Origin: Gnetum montanum
Taxonomy: Eukaryota; Streptophyta; Gnetopsida; Gnetales; Gnetaceae
Direction of reading: 5' to 3'
Assembly (NCBI GenBank): GCA_015680685.1
Contig: MNCI01022151.1
Location: 893,133-957,132 of the forward strand
DNA length: 64,000 nucleotides
Below are positions 10,100 through 21,649 of the stretch, in pieces. Position 1 is the first letter of the stretch. Each line of letters begins with the position of its first letter. The notes under the pieces are model-generated. The model made no database searches and was not told the origin of the DNA. It saw nothing but the letters and a program-made list of their open reading frames with translations. Both the position numbers and the translations under genes were made by a program.

Positions 10100-11774
10100 A
10101 CCTTGACTTACCTTGCTTGTAGGTGAGAAAAGAAGATTAATGAAGTTTGATATGAGGTCCTCTATCTTGAAGTACTTTCTCATCTTTTGGTTCTTTTTCA
10201 TTAGGTCATTTATATGATGCCTCTATTTCTTTATGTTCTTTAAGAAAGAATGCTTGATCACTTAATGCATCATTTTTCTCTTTGAGAAAATTTTTTATTC
10301 TCCACTTCTCTTCATATTTAGCTATTGCTACCTACAAAATTTCCTTACCAAAGCCTTTTTGACAAGACCAAGCATCAAACTTGTTTTAATCATAGTTAAA
10401 GTTTTGCTTACTACCACAATATTTACAAAAAAATAAGGTATTCTCCTCATGAATGACATTATTAAACCTGACTATGCTTGAGCTTGAACTTGTATCCTCT
10501 TATGTGACTTTCTCCATATTTTTTGGCTATTTTTGAAGAGTCTTTTCTTCTTAAACATTTTTGTAATTCTTATTTAAAGTGGTTAGTTGTTGAATCTCAG
10601 ATTTTATGTCTAAGATTTCTTCTTTCATTTTAGTGTGAATAGTATCTAGCTTAGAAATTAAAGTTTCTTTGATTTTCTAAGCAAATAACGTAGAACAAGA
10701 ATCTCTTCTCTAAGTTCACTATACCTTTCATCACACTTACCACCTTGTTCAGCCATATCTGAAGAAATTTCATCTATAAGTGCCTTGCATATGAGATGAG
10801 AATCTTTGGTAGAGTTTCATACTTCTTCTTCACTTTGCTCATCATCATCCCACCTTGTATAAAAGTTGGTCTTTTTCAATTCCTCATCATTGGATTTGTT
10901 CTTTGGTTGAACCTTGCTATCACTAGGACATTAGAAGGCCATATGGCATCTTCCTCCACAAACCCAACATTTTATAGAAGAGAAATCTAAGTTAGAATTC
11001 AAAATTTTTTTACGTCTTTGTTTACCTTTGAACACATTGGATCTTTGATGATGTGTCCCATTGTTTCTTCTTGTTAGTAATTGTTGTAGCTTTCTTGAGA
11101 GAAAGGCAATCTCATCTTTGCTACCCTCATCATGCTCATTGAGATCCTTCTCCTTAGAGGTAGTCTTTAGAGCAATAGGTACTTGTTGGATGGCTCCTTT
11201 GCTTATGAGATTCATTTCATATGCAATGAGAGCAATTTGAACCTCTTCAAATTTCATAGTTGAGAAATCTCTAATTTCTTTCATAGCAATGACCTTCAGT
11301 ATGAACTTTGGTTGAAGAGTTCTAATCATTTTGATGATGACATTGCTCTCAAGAAAATATTTACTAGTACCTCTAATAGCTACAACAATATCATTTGCTC
11401 TAGAGAAGTAATCTTTTATTTTCTCAACTTCTCTCATTTTAAGCTTATCATATTTTCTTTGCAAAAATAACAATTTTGATTACATAATGATAGAGGTTCT
11501 TTGATAAGTAGGTTCTAAAGTTTGTCACATTCTTTGGCCATTTTACATTCTACTACTTTATTAAACAAACATGAACTTATCTTTCCTCTTGTGTCCATTT
11601 GTTGCAAGGCTTGATGATCCCAGTGGAGTTGTCGACAGGCAAGATGTAGCCTTCAAGAATTGATCCCCAAACTTCAAACCCCATGGATTCAAAGAATTCT
11701 TGCGTTCTAGCTTTCTAGTATGCAAAGTCAAATCCATCAAACATGGGTGGCTTTGTATAAGATGTTCCCTCCAT
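10100..11774 (-). pseudogene. copia 'K' gag (UBN2 type) with knuckle and coiled coil
   Basis: The start ATG is at 11774 (MEGTSYTKPPMFDGFDFAY), 39 bp downstream of the PBS, which sets the start. Conserved gag blocks include WTQEE and the 180-codon open stretch 11473-10931 (YDKLKMREVEKIKDYFSRAND, RTLQPKF, RDFSTMKFEEVQIALIAYEMNL). The knuckle CWVCGGRCHMAF has lost its final Cys. A long helical segment (SDQAFFLKN, HHINDLMKKNQKMRKYFK) reaches about 10080. This layout is Sirevirus-like Gag, the structural protein of the virus-like particle. There is a stop after FDFAY and others beyond. Confidence 0.75.
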
Positions 11775-11812
11775 TGTTCACTCTTTGAAGTTGATGATAA
11801 AGAAGAATACTA

Positions 11813-11825
11813 GGCTCCAATACCA
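11813..11825 (-). promoter_or_regulatory. primer binding site of copia K
   Basis: TGGTATTGGAGCC on the - strand matches 11 of 13 bases of the copia PBS TGGTATCAGAGCC, complementary to initiator tRNA-Met. It sits between the LTR remnant and the gag ATG. Confidence 0.7.
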
Positions 11826-11940
11826 CTTGAGGATCATTGAACTTTGAGNAGTTCTCAAAATAAAAAATTCTTTGAAGTAAAGCACACACCAAAATTAACA
11901 TGGTTCCCCAACTTGGGTAGTCCACACTCGAAGGGTATAA
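11826..11940 (-). repeat. 5' LTR remnant of copia K (U5 end)
   Basis: Only the last 110-115 bp of the LTR remain. 11876-11938 is nearly identical to 7182-7244 in the 3' LTR. Homology ends sharply at about 11938. One base (11849) is an ambiguous n in this stretch. Confidence 0.6.
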
Positions 11941-12945
11941 AATGGTGTTGAATAAAGACTTAATAACCACCTATCAATAAAAGGAGAAATATGCCAAAGA
12001 TTTTGAAAAATTTATAAGAGAGTTTGAAGGTACTAAAATAACAAGGAATACTATGGGTTTTATTTAGTGATAGAGTTCACAAGAATAGTAGAGGAATTGA
12101 TGATGAGAGCTATGAACTTAGAGGGTGATAAACCTATAATGAAAAATAAGACCTCTAAACTATAAGAAGATCTTGAATTCCCAAAAAGATCTCACTAAAT
12201 AGAAAAATAAGCTATTAGAAACTTTTGATGTAGAATGAAAAAGCTAGATGCCAGATGAGAGATTTACAAGAATAGGTTGGGAATGAAAATTTTATGACTT
12301 ATTATAAAGTATTATTGAAATATTCCTTTGGAAAGGATTTTAAGATTTAAATTGTTACCATCATGATACTACTGATGCTTTTGGTAGCTCACATTGAAGT
12401 TCAAGCTGAGATGAAGAAGATATCTACTAATCAAGAAATAAAGAAGTCAACTAAAGATGTTTCATTGCTATCCTCTGAAACTCCTATTACTCTTAAAGAG
12501 TTGATGGTAAAGGACTCTACTCTAGAAATGAAGCTTGAATCATCATAAAATATTTTTGATAATTTGATAAAATTAGCTATTAACTCATTTATTAATTGAT
12601 GTTTTAAGTTATTAAATTTTCTTATTTTTATATACTTATATCCTCTTATGTTAGACAATGAAGTTATTTAATTTTAATTTTCCATGAAAAGCATGTATTT
12701 CTTTTTTATGATTTAATATTTGGTTATGTTAAAATAAATTTTGAAGGAGATACTTATCCCAATATCTCTTGTCATTTTCCTTACATTTAGGAACTATTTA
12801 AAAATGATGAAAATAATTTGCAACATTAGTTTAAAAAGGAAAAGTTGCTTACCATCATCTTGTATTTATAGTAACATCAGCTTTAGTAATTAGATATATA
12901 ACTACTAATTTATTAGTTATATGGTGCTCATTATTAAATGTTGTT
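11941..12945. other. unassigned AT-rich sequence with weak helical reading
   Basis: On the + strand a lysine/glutamate-rich reading (KEKYAKDFEKFIREFEGTKITRNTMGF, about 11980-12065, and a 61-codon stretch 12363-12548) looks like decayed helical protein. No domain was recognised. It may belong to the copia-like relic that ends near 13.14 kb. Confidence 0.3.
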
Positions 12946-12949
12946 TCTT

Positions 12950-13139
12950 AAAGAGTGTTATACTTTAGAGCATTAATCCATAACAATTGACTATGCTTAT
13001 GATTATGTAATTCATGTAGTTTCATGAAGACTAGCAATGAAGTGATGTTTTTATTTATAATTGATTCTATGAATGTCATGGATTTGGTTATAGATAGTAA
13101 AGTAATGTTATTAATTTTTATGTTAAGCTTGAGGGATAG
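12950..13139 (+). pseudogene. probable copia RNase H C terminus and PPT
   Basis: The + strand reads IHNN ... NEVMFLFIIDSMNVMDL ... LSLRDSVEDF. This follows the end of copia RNase H (IDSxxNVADxFTKxL ... LGL). The purine run TTGAGGGATAG (13129-13139) then precedes TGTTGAAG. That resembles the common plant copia junction of a GAGGGGGAG tract followed by a TGTTG LTR start. It is short and degraded. Confidence 0.35.
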
Positions 13140-13560
13140 TGTTGAAGATTTTTTATGTTCTAGTAGGATTAACATGCTAATTTTTGTCCATATTCTATAA
13201 CACTATGAGAGTTTCTATACTCTATCATAGTGTACAATATCATCTATGGTGTTGGTGCATTATACAAATTTTGGTTTAGAGTTTACTACAAATAATTGTA
13301 TTTCTTATATTATTTAACTAGTGTTAACTCCTCATTGTGTCTTTTCATTATATCAACACTATTATTCCTATTAACCTATACATGTATTGATTCTAGTTAT
13401 TTCTAGAAAAAAATGTGTCGAACATAATAATAGAGACTTATTATTTAATATTATTCTTGTTTACTTTTGTTTATGTTTTAGATGTAATGTATGTGAGTAA
13501 TACCATGAATACTATAATATTCATTGTGTGTTCCAATCTTTATATTCCTTTGTTTATGTT
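13140..13560 (+). repeat. possible copia LTR (start only)
   Basis: TGTTGAAG at 13140 follows the PPT-like tract. The right end could not be fixed; no partner LTR or TSD was found. The extent given is a guess from typical copia LTR sizes. Confidence 0.25.
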
Positions 13561-15784
13561 ATGATAGTCATCAAAGTACTTTTAGTTTATTAGACCTAGT
13601 GATATAAGCATTACAAAACTTAACAAAATCCTCACAACAATATGAGAACATTACATAGTACAAAAATCTTAGCCAAAACTTAGCACTTAGAATAAAAACA
13701 TACAATTGACAACTTAATTGCTACACTAGAAATGCATTAAAGTAGAATTCTAAGCATTATCTTCTCTATATAACTCCTTTTCAGTAAAACTAACTAAATC
13801 ACATCGAAGGAACCAAAACACAAAGAAAATTAGTCATTAGAATGAGTAGAGAAAACAAACTATAAATACTTCCTTATGAATTTTTATTTCAAGAATTAGG
13901 TAGATAGATAGTCATGCATAGGGGGTAGTGGCATGCAAAGAGTTAGCACTAAAACGTACAAACATGCTAAATAAAAAATAACAAAAAATAAAAATTAATT
14001 ACCAAATTACAAAAATAACTAAAATGTCCCACCACCATCCACAAAACCAAAAATAAGCAAATGATACTTGCTAAGAAATGTAACTGGTATAGGTATCTAA
14101 CTCATTATTGAGAAAGAAAACACATAAATATTGCAAAAATAAATGACACTTATTGAGAAAGGTAACCTATGTAAGTATTACTAACCAAAATTCTAAATCC
14201 AAATAATCATAAAAATCACATATATGTATATATATCCAAACTAAGCCTTGGGTAGTGGGGAAACATATCTAAATCACTTACAAAGCTAAAAGAAAGGGCT
14301 AAGCTAAAAGAGGTTACTACCAAGTAGGAATCTAAGATTGCTAAAAATTTAAGATGTAGGTTCCAAGAGGATGACTAAATTTGTAGAAAGATCACAAAAA
14401 GAAATATAAGATTCTAAAGGTTTTTCTAACTTCTAAAATTCCAAAATTATGTTCAATTACTATTTTCAAACTTTTAGGCATTTTAGAAAGCCATAGAAAT
14501 TACACTTTTTTATTGTTTTTATAATTTTTCATTATCAAAAGATTAAGGGCCACTCTACAAAAGTTCAAATTAAATCATGGTATCTTACCATGATATTAAT
14601 ATTCATCATGACCTTGGGATCTATGCTAGTGAGTTGAACAATGTTGACTTCCAGGTTGTTATCATTCAACATTGTTTTGGGGGTCAAAAATAGGAATTAT
14701 AGCTCAAAATCCTAGTTGTATGGTTCAAAAATTTGGCAAAATTAAAACAAGGTCAAAATGTTTTCTAACATCCCATGCATAATATTAAACCTTATAAAAA
14801 TACTATATCTTAGAAAATATGTATAAAATAATCATATTTAACAAATAGACATTTCAACAATTGCTGAAAAGATTAAAATCCACCAAAAAAAATGTGCATA
14901 GATCCAAAATACGAAAAACTCATAATTGAGAACAAAGTACTACATTTCCTTATCTAATATGATAGTGTTGAAACTAGAGATCTTTGTTTAGTTGATATCT
15001 TTCAAATAGGCTTTAAACCATAAGAGAAAATGACGTTCAATGATGGAATCTACATAAATCCTAAAATAAGATACCAAACTAAGCTCTTACTAGGATCCTA
15101 GATGATTGTATAAATTTAGATCTAGCTCTTCTCCAAATCAGTAAGACCTTCCTCTCTCCTTCTATCTCTTAGATGTTGACAATGCACATGTATAATATTA
15201 TTGAAAAACTAAAATTAAAAAAAAAAAAGTTATAATAATCCTTTATTTCTAAAATTAATATTCTAACATGAGCTTGTACTTAGTGCTAGTCTAGTAGGTA
15301 GTCCTCTATGGGCTAGCTAATAGGTATGTTTATCCTCAAAACTAATAACAAGGTCTAAGGTCCAAACATAACTAATTAAGATCTAAAACACAAGATAAAA
15401 ATAAATTAAACAATAAAAACATATATATTTACATACACACACAAATAATTTTACTAGCAAATGCAAAGTAGCTTAAACAAAGCTACCATAAAGTTGATGT
15501 AGTACTCCATGTGCTAATACTTACTAATTCAGAACTCTAATAAAAGAGAGCACTATGCATATATTAAAATAAAATAAAAATACTAAAAATTAAAATAAAA
15601 AGATTAAAAATATATTAAAAATACCAAAAACATCTAAAAAGATAATAACAAGATAAATAACTAAAACAATGTAAAATACAACCATAGTCAAATAAGAAAA
15701 ATGGTTTTAAACATAAGAAATATGTTCAACAATAACACATTAAGGATTCAAATCACACACATATTGAGGGGTAAGAAGTATCTA
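13561..15784. other. AT-rich stretch, no gene seen
   Basis: No open reading frame of interest and no motif on either strand. It presumably includes the 5' LTR and leader of element B, whose gag begins to be readable at about 15785, but I could not find LTR ends or a PBS. One hairpin is listed separately. Confidence 0.5.
14637..14676. repeat. 11-bp perfect inverted repeat (hairpin)
   Basis: AACAATGTTGA (14637-14647) and TCAACATTGTT (14666-14676) are exact reverse complements around an 18-nt loop. The surroundings are featureless. The role is unknown and it may be chance. Confidence 0.4.
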
Positions 15785-15892
15785 AGGTATGGATGTTATA
15801 ATAAAGAAGGTTATTAGAATTCATAGCAAACATTAAAAGGAATGTTACATCAAGTGTCTATATATAAATAATATTCTAAGATTTAAGGAAGG
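15785..15892 (+). pseudogene. gag of older Tat/Athila-like element 'B', left piece
   Basis: The + strand reads KVIRIHSKH-KECYIKCLYINNILRFKE and stops exactly at the start of element A. It aligns with the gag of element D (EAIRISNRQHKESHLPRLDL followed by NNFPKFSEG). The reading continues directly at 29052 (GYNFNVHNHL), across the GAAGG target-site duplication. This shows that A inserted into B's gag. Confidence 0.7.
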
Positions 15893-16726
15893 TGATGAAG
15901 TGTCAATGTTTCATGTTGATGGGGCCCCCTTGACACGGTCTCATTGATGGGCCCTATTTATGTGGTGTTGCCCCATCAATGGGGCCATGTTGATGTAGCA
16001 TTTGTTACGTTGATGAGGCCCCATTCGATGCAACCCTAGAGCAAAAACTATAAATACAAGCTCCTAGCTATGTTTATGGGCATTAGATTCATAGTAGTAG
16101 CGAAACTCTTATGGTTTTTACATTTAAAAGTTAGAATATTTATCCTGAGTGCCCGTAGTAGGAGTCATTGAGTGTACAGATCTTTATTCAAGCATTGTTG
16201 TACCTAAGCACGATAATGTATATAATAATAAAGATGAGCTTATTTATAAACATTTTAGCATTTTGGATAGCTTAAATGTACAACCACTTCAAGCATAACA
16301 TGTATTGACCTAGTAATCCTAGTAGTGCTATTGTTTGATGCGCCCAGTAGTGTAGCGCTTGGTAACCTAGCAATGGATATGTGGGTTTAGGACATGTGTG
16401 GAAAGTAGGATTGGATGTTTATGTTAGGATTAGTTAAATACTAGTTAGTTAGTTAAATTAAATTAGTTATTAAATTACTCTATCTCTCTTCAAGCACCAA
16501 AACCATAAAACACAAAATGATAAAAATTATATGCTTCAATTAATCTTAACCATACCATTATGCTTCACAAGTGTAATCGGGAAGACGATGAATGACCTTA
16601 AGGCAACGTTCACTTCTTAGAAGACTAGTATATCGAAAACTATAAAGTCCATGGAATTCAACCGAATCACATGTGAACACTTTGTGATTTGTATGGTTGG
16701 GTGTAGGGATTTCTTGCTGCTCATCA
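15893..16726 (+). repeat. 5' LTR of element A (834 bp)
   Basis: It runs from TGATGAAG (15893) to GCTCATCA (16726) and is followed one base later by the PBS. It lacks 104 bp present in the 3' LTR (28500-28603); the junction is at 16278/16279. It holds the U3 repeat cluster, a TATA box near 16049 and AATAAA near 16226. Confidence 0.92.
15917..16056 (+). promoter_or_regulatory. LTR promoter of A: TTGATGGGGCC repeats plus TATA
   Basis: Five or more variants of TTGATGGGGCC or its complement (GGCCCCATCAA) lie in both orientations between 15917 and 16030, then CTATAAATACAAG (about 16048). The 3' LTR keeps the same arrangement (28139-28275). A family-specific enhancer array is the simplest reading. 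Confidence 0.6.
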
Positions 16727-16727
16727 T

Positions 16728-16745
16728 TGGTGCCATTGTTGGGAA
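16728..16745 (+). promoter_or_regulatory. primer binding site of element A
   Basis: TGGTGCCATTGTTGGGAA starts 2 bp after the LTR end. It is a decayed form of the TGGCGCCGTTGCCGGGGA type seen in Athila/Tat elements. The D copy has TGGCACCATTACCA at the same place. Confidence 0.75.
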
Positions 16746-16878
16746 CTTTGTTTGTTGAAATGTGTGCTATCTAGGATTAGTGAACATCATTAATATCGTT
16801 GGACGAACTCAAGGTCAACATCACTTTTAACAACATATAATTACAAAAACACACTGATTATTTTATTTGTTTTGCAAA

Positions 16879-19330
16879 ATGTCTTTTTCTTCTCACAGGC
16901 ATGAAGATGTCAAACTCTCGATCCCATAGGAGTGCAAAGTGGTATATACTCATCCAAATGAGTATGTATTATACTTCACCTTCATTCTACATCAAGATGA
17001 GGAGTTGCGCTGGCATGACATGGAGGGAAATATTGTATTGCCCCCTAATCAATCTATGCCTAAGATGCTACTTCAAATCCTTAAAAAGTTAGGCATCTTA
17101 GATCTTCATGAGGAATACGTTGTGGATGATCATGACACTTGGGATTATCATCCCACTAAAACACAACGAAAGAGAGATCGACATTAGGTGAAGCACCATG
17201 AGTTTACGAAGGGGAAACACTTCATAGGGGAAACACTTCACTATTCCCATGTTCCTCCTAAATCAAGATGACAATGAGGATCCTTCCTTTTAAGGTTCTC
17301 AGCATGAAGATTATCCATCCTTTGTTGTTGGTAATGAGGGTGTGACCTTGAACCTACAATCCACTATTCATAAACTAGGTTCAGGAAAAAGTGATAGTCA
17401 AGGTAGGGACTTGGGTAAACATCACAATGGCAAGGGATCTAAGGATGGTGGTCATAATGAGTGAAAAGATGGTGGCAGACACTATGGTGGTGGTGGTGGT
17501 CCACCTTCCTCTTCATCTGATTTTGAACATTCCTCTTCATCTTTAGGTTCTAATAGAAGTCACTAGAGAAATAATCATGAAGAAGGTGATTAGCAATACA
17601 ACAATGATCATAAAGCCAACTAAGAATGAAGGGGTGACAAAAACCATCATTAGCATCATTGACACAATCATGGTGATGAAACTCTATTAGCAACTTGAAG
17701 CATGCTTAACATTGCAGAGGCAATTAAAATTTCAACTAGGTATGTAAAAGACAATTAGATTAAGCGCTTAGACTTGAATAATATCCCATGATTTGAGGGG
17801 GGATACAACTTCGATTCGTAGAATCATATACAAGCTTTCCATGATGCTTGTGTGTTACAGAACATTGAAAATGACTAGCAAAAACTCAAGTTTTTCATTA
17901 GGATAGCCATCGATGAAGCTGAAAGCTAGTATCAGTCTTTGGAGCTAGAATCCATTTGCTGACGGAGTACCATGTTAGAGTTGTTTAATGACAAATACTA
18001 GATGTACTCCAAAGTGTTTAATCTGAGAAGAAAAATCCAAGGTTAGAATAAGGAACACATGAACCCTTGGATGCCACCATGGGTAGATACTATTCACTCT
18101 TACATCGATGCTCTGGTTATGGTTATTCTAGAAGGAAATAGCTCCACCACATCATAGATGGGCTTAGAGCCAAAACTAGAAGAACTCTTGGGGTTTATGC
18201 CCATGGGAGACTGTTTGAATTAAGATCTCATCATATCCAAAGGCCTAAAGAGTAGGTAGCAAAAGAAGAAGGTGAGTTGTAAAAAAGGGAAAGTGCAAAA
18301 GAGTATAATAGGGACCTTTCCATCCAAACAAGAGAGATCTACTTTTGTAACGAGGAGGAGACACCACTCGACGAAGTGGTGAATAGGAAAACCTTACCTA
18401 TGCAAAAATCTATTTATGACATTTTAGCAAAGGTTGATAAATTATGGTACTCTTTGGATGAAAAGTTCCAAATTGTTATGAAAATTGCTAAGGCATCCAA
18501 AGAATAGACTAGTGATCATGATTTCAAGAGGAAGAAAGAATCTAAACGTGCCTACCAGAGAGGTAAGGATCAAGTTGTTGCTATTGAGGAAGTTGTGGAA
18601 ACTGACTCTAATGATGATACTGGCTTTGAAATCTATCAATACGAACATCAAAAATGGTGTTACCCTATGATGTCACACTTACAAGAGATTGGGGTGTACA
18701 CATTGAATCCTCGACTTACATGGAGGCAAGCACCTAGATGATTGCCTTATCCTTGAGGTAATCCAAGGTAGTTCCACCACCAACAACAAGCTTACTACCT
18801 AATTAGAGCTCCACCACAATCATATGAACAATAATAATAGTGGCACCAACCAAAATCATGGGGAATGCCACCACCAAGGTAACAGTACCCTTATAGGCAA
18901 CTAGATCCATATAGGTACTATGCTTAGCAACTTGTTTCTCCAAGAATTTTTGTAAGCCATGCCTCATTTTAGCATCACTATTACCCCCTAGAGTATCATC
19001 AAACACATTTACCACCTACTTGGGAAGAGAACCCATATCCATATCACCCTCTGCATCCATCTGCACACATTCCTCCACCCTCAACCTAGTTGCCTCATAA
19101 TCCATCCATGCAGGGAGAAATTCCTTCACAGCCATAGCAACAAATTGCTATGAGGGTTGTACATTCACAACTAGCTTTTCAACTAAGTGGTTTGGACAAA
19201 CGATCCAGGAAATGACCTTTCTTTCAATCCAACAGTCCTTGCAAACCCTCACAACCTAATGTGGCTAGTCACCCTTCATCTCCAACACCCTCATACTTTA
19301 TATCAAATGCCTTTAAGAATCCTTCAAACC
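16879..19330 (+). pseudogene. gag of element A
   Basis: The start is the ATG at 16879 (MSFSSHRHEDVK), the first after the PBS. One TAG interrupts the reading that then stays open to 17187 (HPNEYVLYFTFILHQDEELRWHD). A hydrophilic Gly/His/Ser-rich stretch follows (about 17340-17700). The retrotransposon Gag core follows: LDLNNIP-FEGGYNF ... IQAFHDACVLQNI (about 17770-17870), MLELFNDKY and a long helical part to 18660. A Pro/Gln/Tyr-rich tail runs to about 19330. The zinc knuckle seen in D (CX2CX3HX4C) is not recognisable here. Gag forms the particle. Many TAG/TAA stops. Confidence 0.8.
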
Positions 19331-19344
19331 AAATGCCACCTTGG

Positions 19345-19851
19345 ATCTCCATTGTGATGTTAACTCATGCTATTTTTGATTAGATCAAGGCTGGAAATCT
19401 TCCCACAAAAAGATTTGACCCAAGGAGTCTACTCATTTATCTACAGATCATTGGACATGAACCATGTAGGGCTCTTCTTGATTCTGGTTCCAATGTCAAT
19501 CTCATTTCCCATGACATGTACAAAGCCTGGAACCTATTACCTCTCAAGAAGAGAAACATTCATTTGGAATTGGTAGACCAGCCAATTACTATTCCTTTGG
19601 GATTAGTGGAGGACATTGTGACCATAGTTAGTGGGTGGTCCTATCCTACCAATTTTCTAGTGATCAAGGTTGAAAATTGCAAAGGTGACTTCCCCATCAT
19701 TATGGGAAGAGCATGGTTAAGCATGGCTGATGCAAGTATGGACATAAGGAACCTCTTCTTAGAAATTTCCAAGGAAAATGAGTTTGGAAGGCTAGAGAAG
19801 AAGTGTATTCCATGCATCACATACAGTGATAAAGGGTTCAATTACATGTAA
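19345..19851 (+). pseudogene. aspartic protease of element A
   Basis: The reading LLIYLQIIGHEPCRALLDSGSNVNLI holds the catalytic DSG at 19480-19488. It is followed by a 111-codon open stretch (19516-19851) with LVDQPITIPLG, the flap-like region and the second conserved block FPIIMGRAWLSMADA. This pattern is typical of Tat/Athila proteases, which mature the polyprotein. One stop (AIFD*IKAG) and a frame change near 19516 break it. The active-site triad itself is intact. Confidence 0.85.
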
Positions 19852-19998
19852 AAGATTTGGTCCATCAAAAATACATACATTAAAGCATGTAATCAATATG
19901 CACAAGAAAAAAATATTCAAAAGTGTGTGTACATAGCAACTACAAAATAGGAGGGCACCCAATGGCTAACAACTGACTTAAATAACAACACATTATGC

Positions 19999-20960
19999 AT
20001 GGAACCAATTGAGAGCGTAACATGTGCTTATGTTGAAAGCATGAATGAACTTGAGCAAGTTCATCACCAACTCTCTAATGATGAAGATGATGATACTTCT
20101 TGGAGAGTGTTGGAAATCCCTAATAACTTCAAGCAGGAGCCCCAAGAGTTGAAAAATTTATTAGTTGGTATGGAATATGCATTTTTAAATAATAGTAAGT
20201 TGGTCATAATTAATCCAAAACTTGATCCTGAACAAAAAGAAAAGCTATTAAAGGTGGTTAAAAAATGCCCAATAGCCTTTGCTTGGTCCTATCTCAAGCT
20301 AATAGGTATTGATCCAAGGATATGCCAGCATCACATTTACATTGACTCTACCATGAAGCTAAGAAGGTAGCTGAACCGCAAATTGAAGCAAATTGTCAAG
20401 GAGGAAATAGAATAACTCCTTAAGGTAGGGTTCATCTATCCCATAGTGGATAGTGAGTGGGTTAGCCCACTTGTAATTATGCCAAAGAAAGATGGCAAGT
20501 GGCCAGTCTGAATTGACTTTAAGCTATTGAATATGAAAACATTTAAGGATTCTTTTCCATTGCCATTTGTGGACCAAGTGTTGGACATCATATCTAGGCA
20601 TTGCTATTATAGCTTTTTGGATGGTTATAGTGCCTATAACCAAATCCAAATTGTGCTAGAAGATCAGGCCAAGACAACATTCACAAGTCCTTGGGGGACT
20701 TTTGCATATTTTAAGATGTCATTTGGTCTATGTAATGCCCCTACAACATTTCAACACCTGGTCCTTAGTATTTTCCAACAACAGATTGGCAGTGGTGTAG
20801 AAATCTTCATGGATGACTTCTCCACCTATGGAGCTACATTTGAGCAAGCCTTGGATTGCAATGAGCAAGTACTAAAAAGATGTGTGAAAAAAAATCTATG
20901 GCTCAATTGGCAAAAGAGTCATCTCATGGTCCAAGAAGGAATTATATTAGGTCACTGAAT
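19999..20960 (+). pseudogene. reverse transcriptase of element A
   Basis: The 123-codon stretch 19999-20370 gives the N-terminal linker with AFAWSYLKLIGIDPRICQHHI. RT blocks follow: GFIYPIVDSEWVSPLVIMPKKDGKW, then FLDGYSAYNQIQI, TFTSPWGTFAYFKMSFGLCNAPTTFQ and the catalytic FMDDFSTYG at 20806-20832, with both Asp retained. Wording is that of the Athila branch (FMDDFSVYG type). A 143-codon stretch (20527-20958) covers the palm. A TAG at 20368, a CGA-to-TGA type stop near 20508 and a TGA at 20956 break it. It copies element RNA into DNA. Confidence 0.9.
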
Positions 20961-21640
20961 TTCACAAGAAGGGATTAAGGTAGACCCAGAGAAGATAAGG
21001 ATCATCTAAGGAATAACATGCCAACTAGAGACAGTTAAAGATGTCTAATCATTCCTTGGACATACTAGCTACTATCGATGATTCACAAATAATTTCTCTA
21101 AGATCATAAAGTCATTGGTTGAGCTTACGAAGAAAGATGCTCCATTCATTTGGACCAAGGAGTGTGATCATGTATTCCAATAGTTGAAGGAAAAACTCAT
21201 AGAAATTGTAATTCTTTGGATACCAGACTAGTCTAGACCATTTCATATAATGGTAGATGCATCTAATTATGGCTTGGAAGTTGTGCTTATGTAGTTGAAT
21301 AATAAGGAATGTCCATACTACATCCATTGCGTGAGTTAAAGCATTTTGGGTGCACAATTGAATTACACCATAACTGAAAAAGAACTAATGATAGTTGTGT
21401 ATGCCCTTGAAAAGTTTAGGTACTATGTGCTTAGTTATAAAATTTTTGCGCACACAGAACATATTGCCATCCCCTTCCTGATGAACAAGCCAATAGTGAG
21501 CACTCGTATTATATGGTGGCTCATGATCTTACAGGCATGTGATCTCATGTGATCACTAACCACCTTTGTTGATTAAGATGGGATAACAAAGAGGAGGAGA
21601 GCTCACTCTCTGACTAGTTTTTAGATGAACTCCCCTTTAT
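20961..21640 (+). pseudogene. RT thumb and RNase H of element A
   Basis: Reading: ISQEGIKVDPEKIRII, SFLGHTSYYR-FTNNFSKI, APFIWTKECDHVF, then RNase H with MVDASNYGLEVVL (about 21250) and LNYTITEKELMIVVYALEKFRYYVLSYKIFAHTEH (21346-21460), RIIWWLMILQ. These are standard Ty3 RT-RNase H landmarks. The wording matches element G at 63950-62950. TAG/TAA stops occur about every 60-100 bases. Confidence 0.8.
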
Positions 21641-21649
21641 AGAAGTAAT

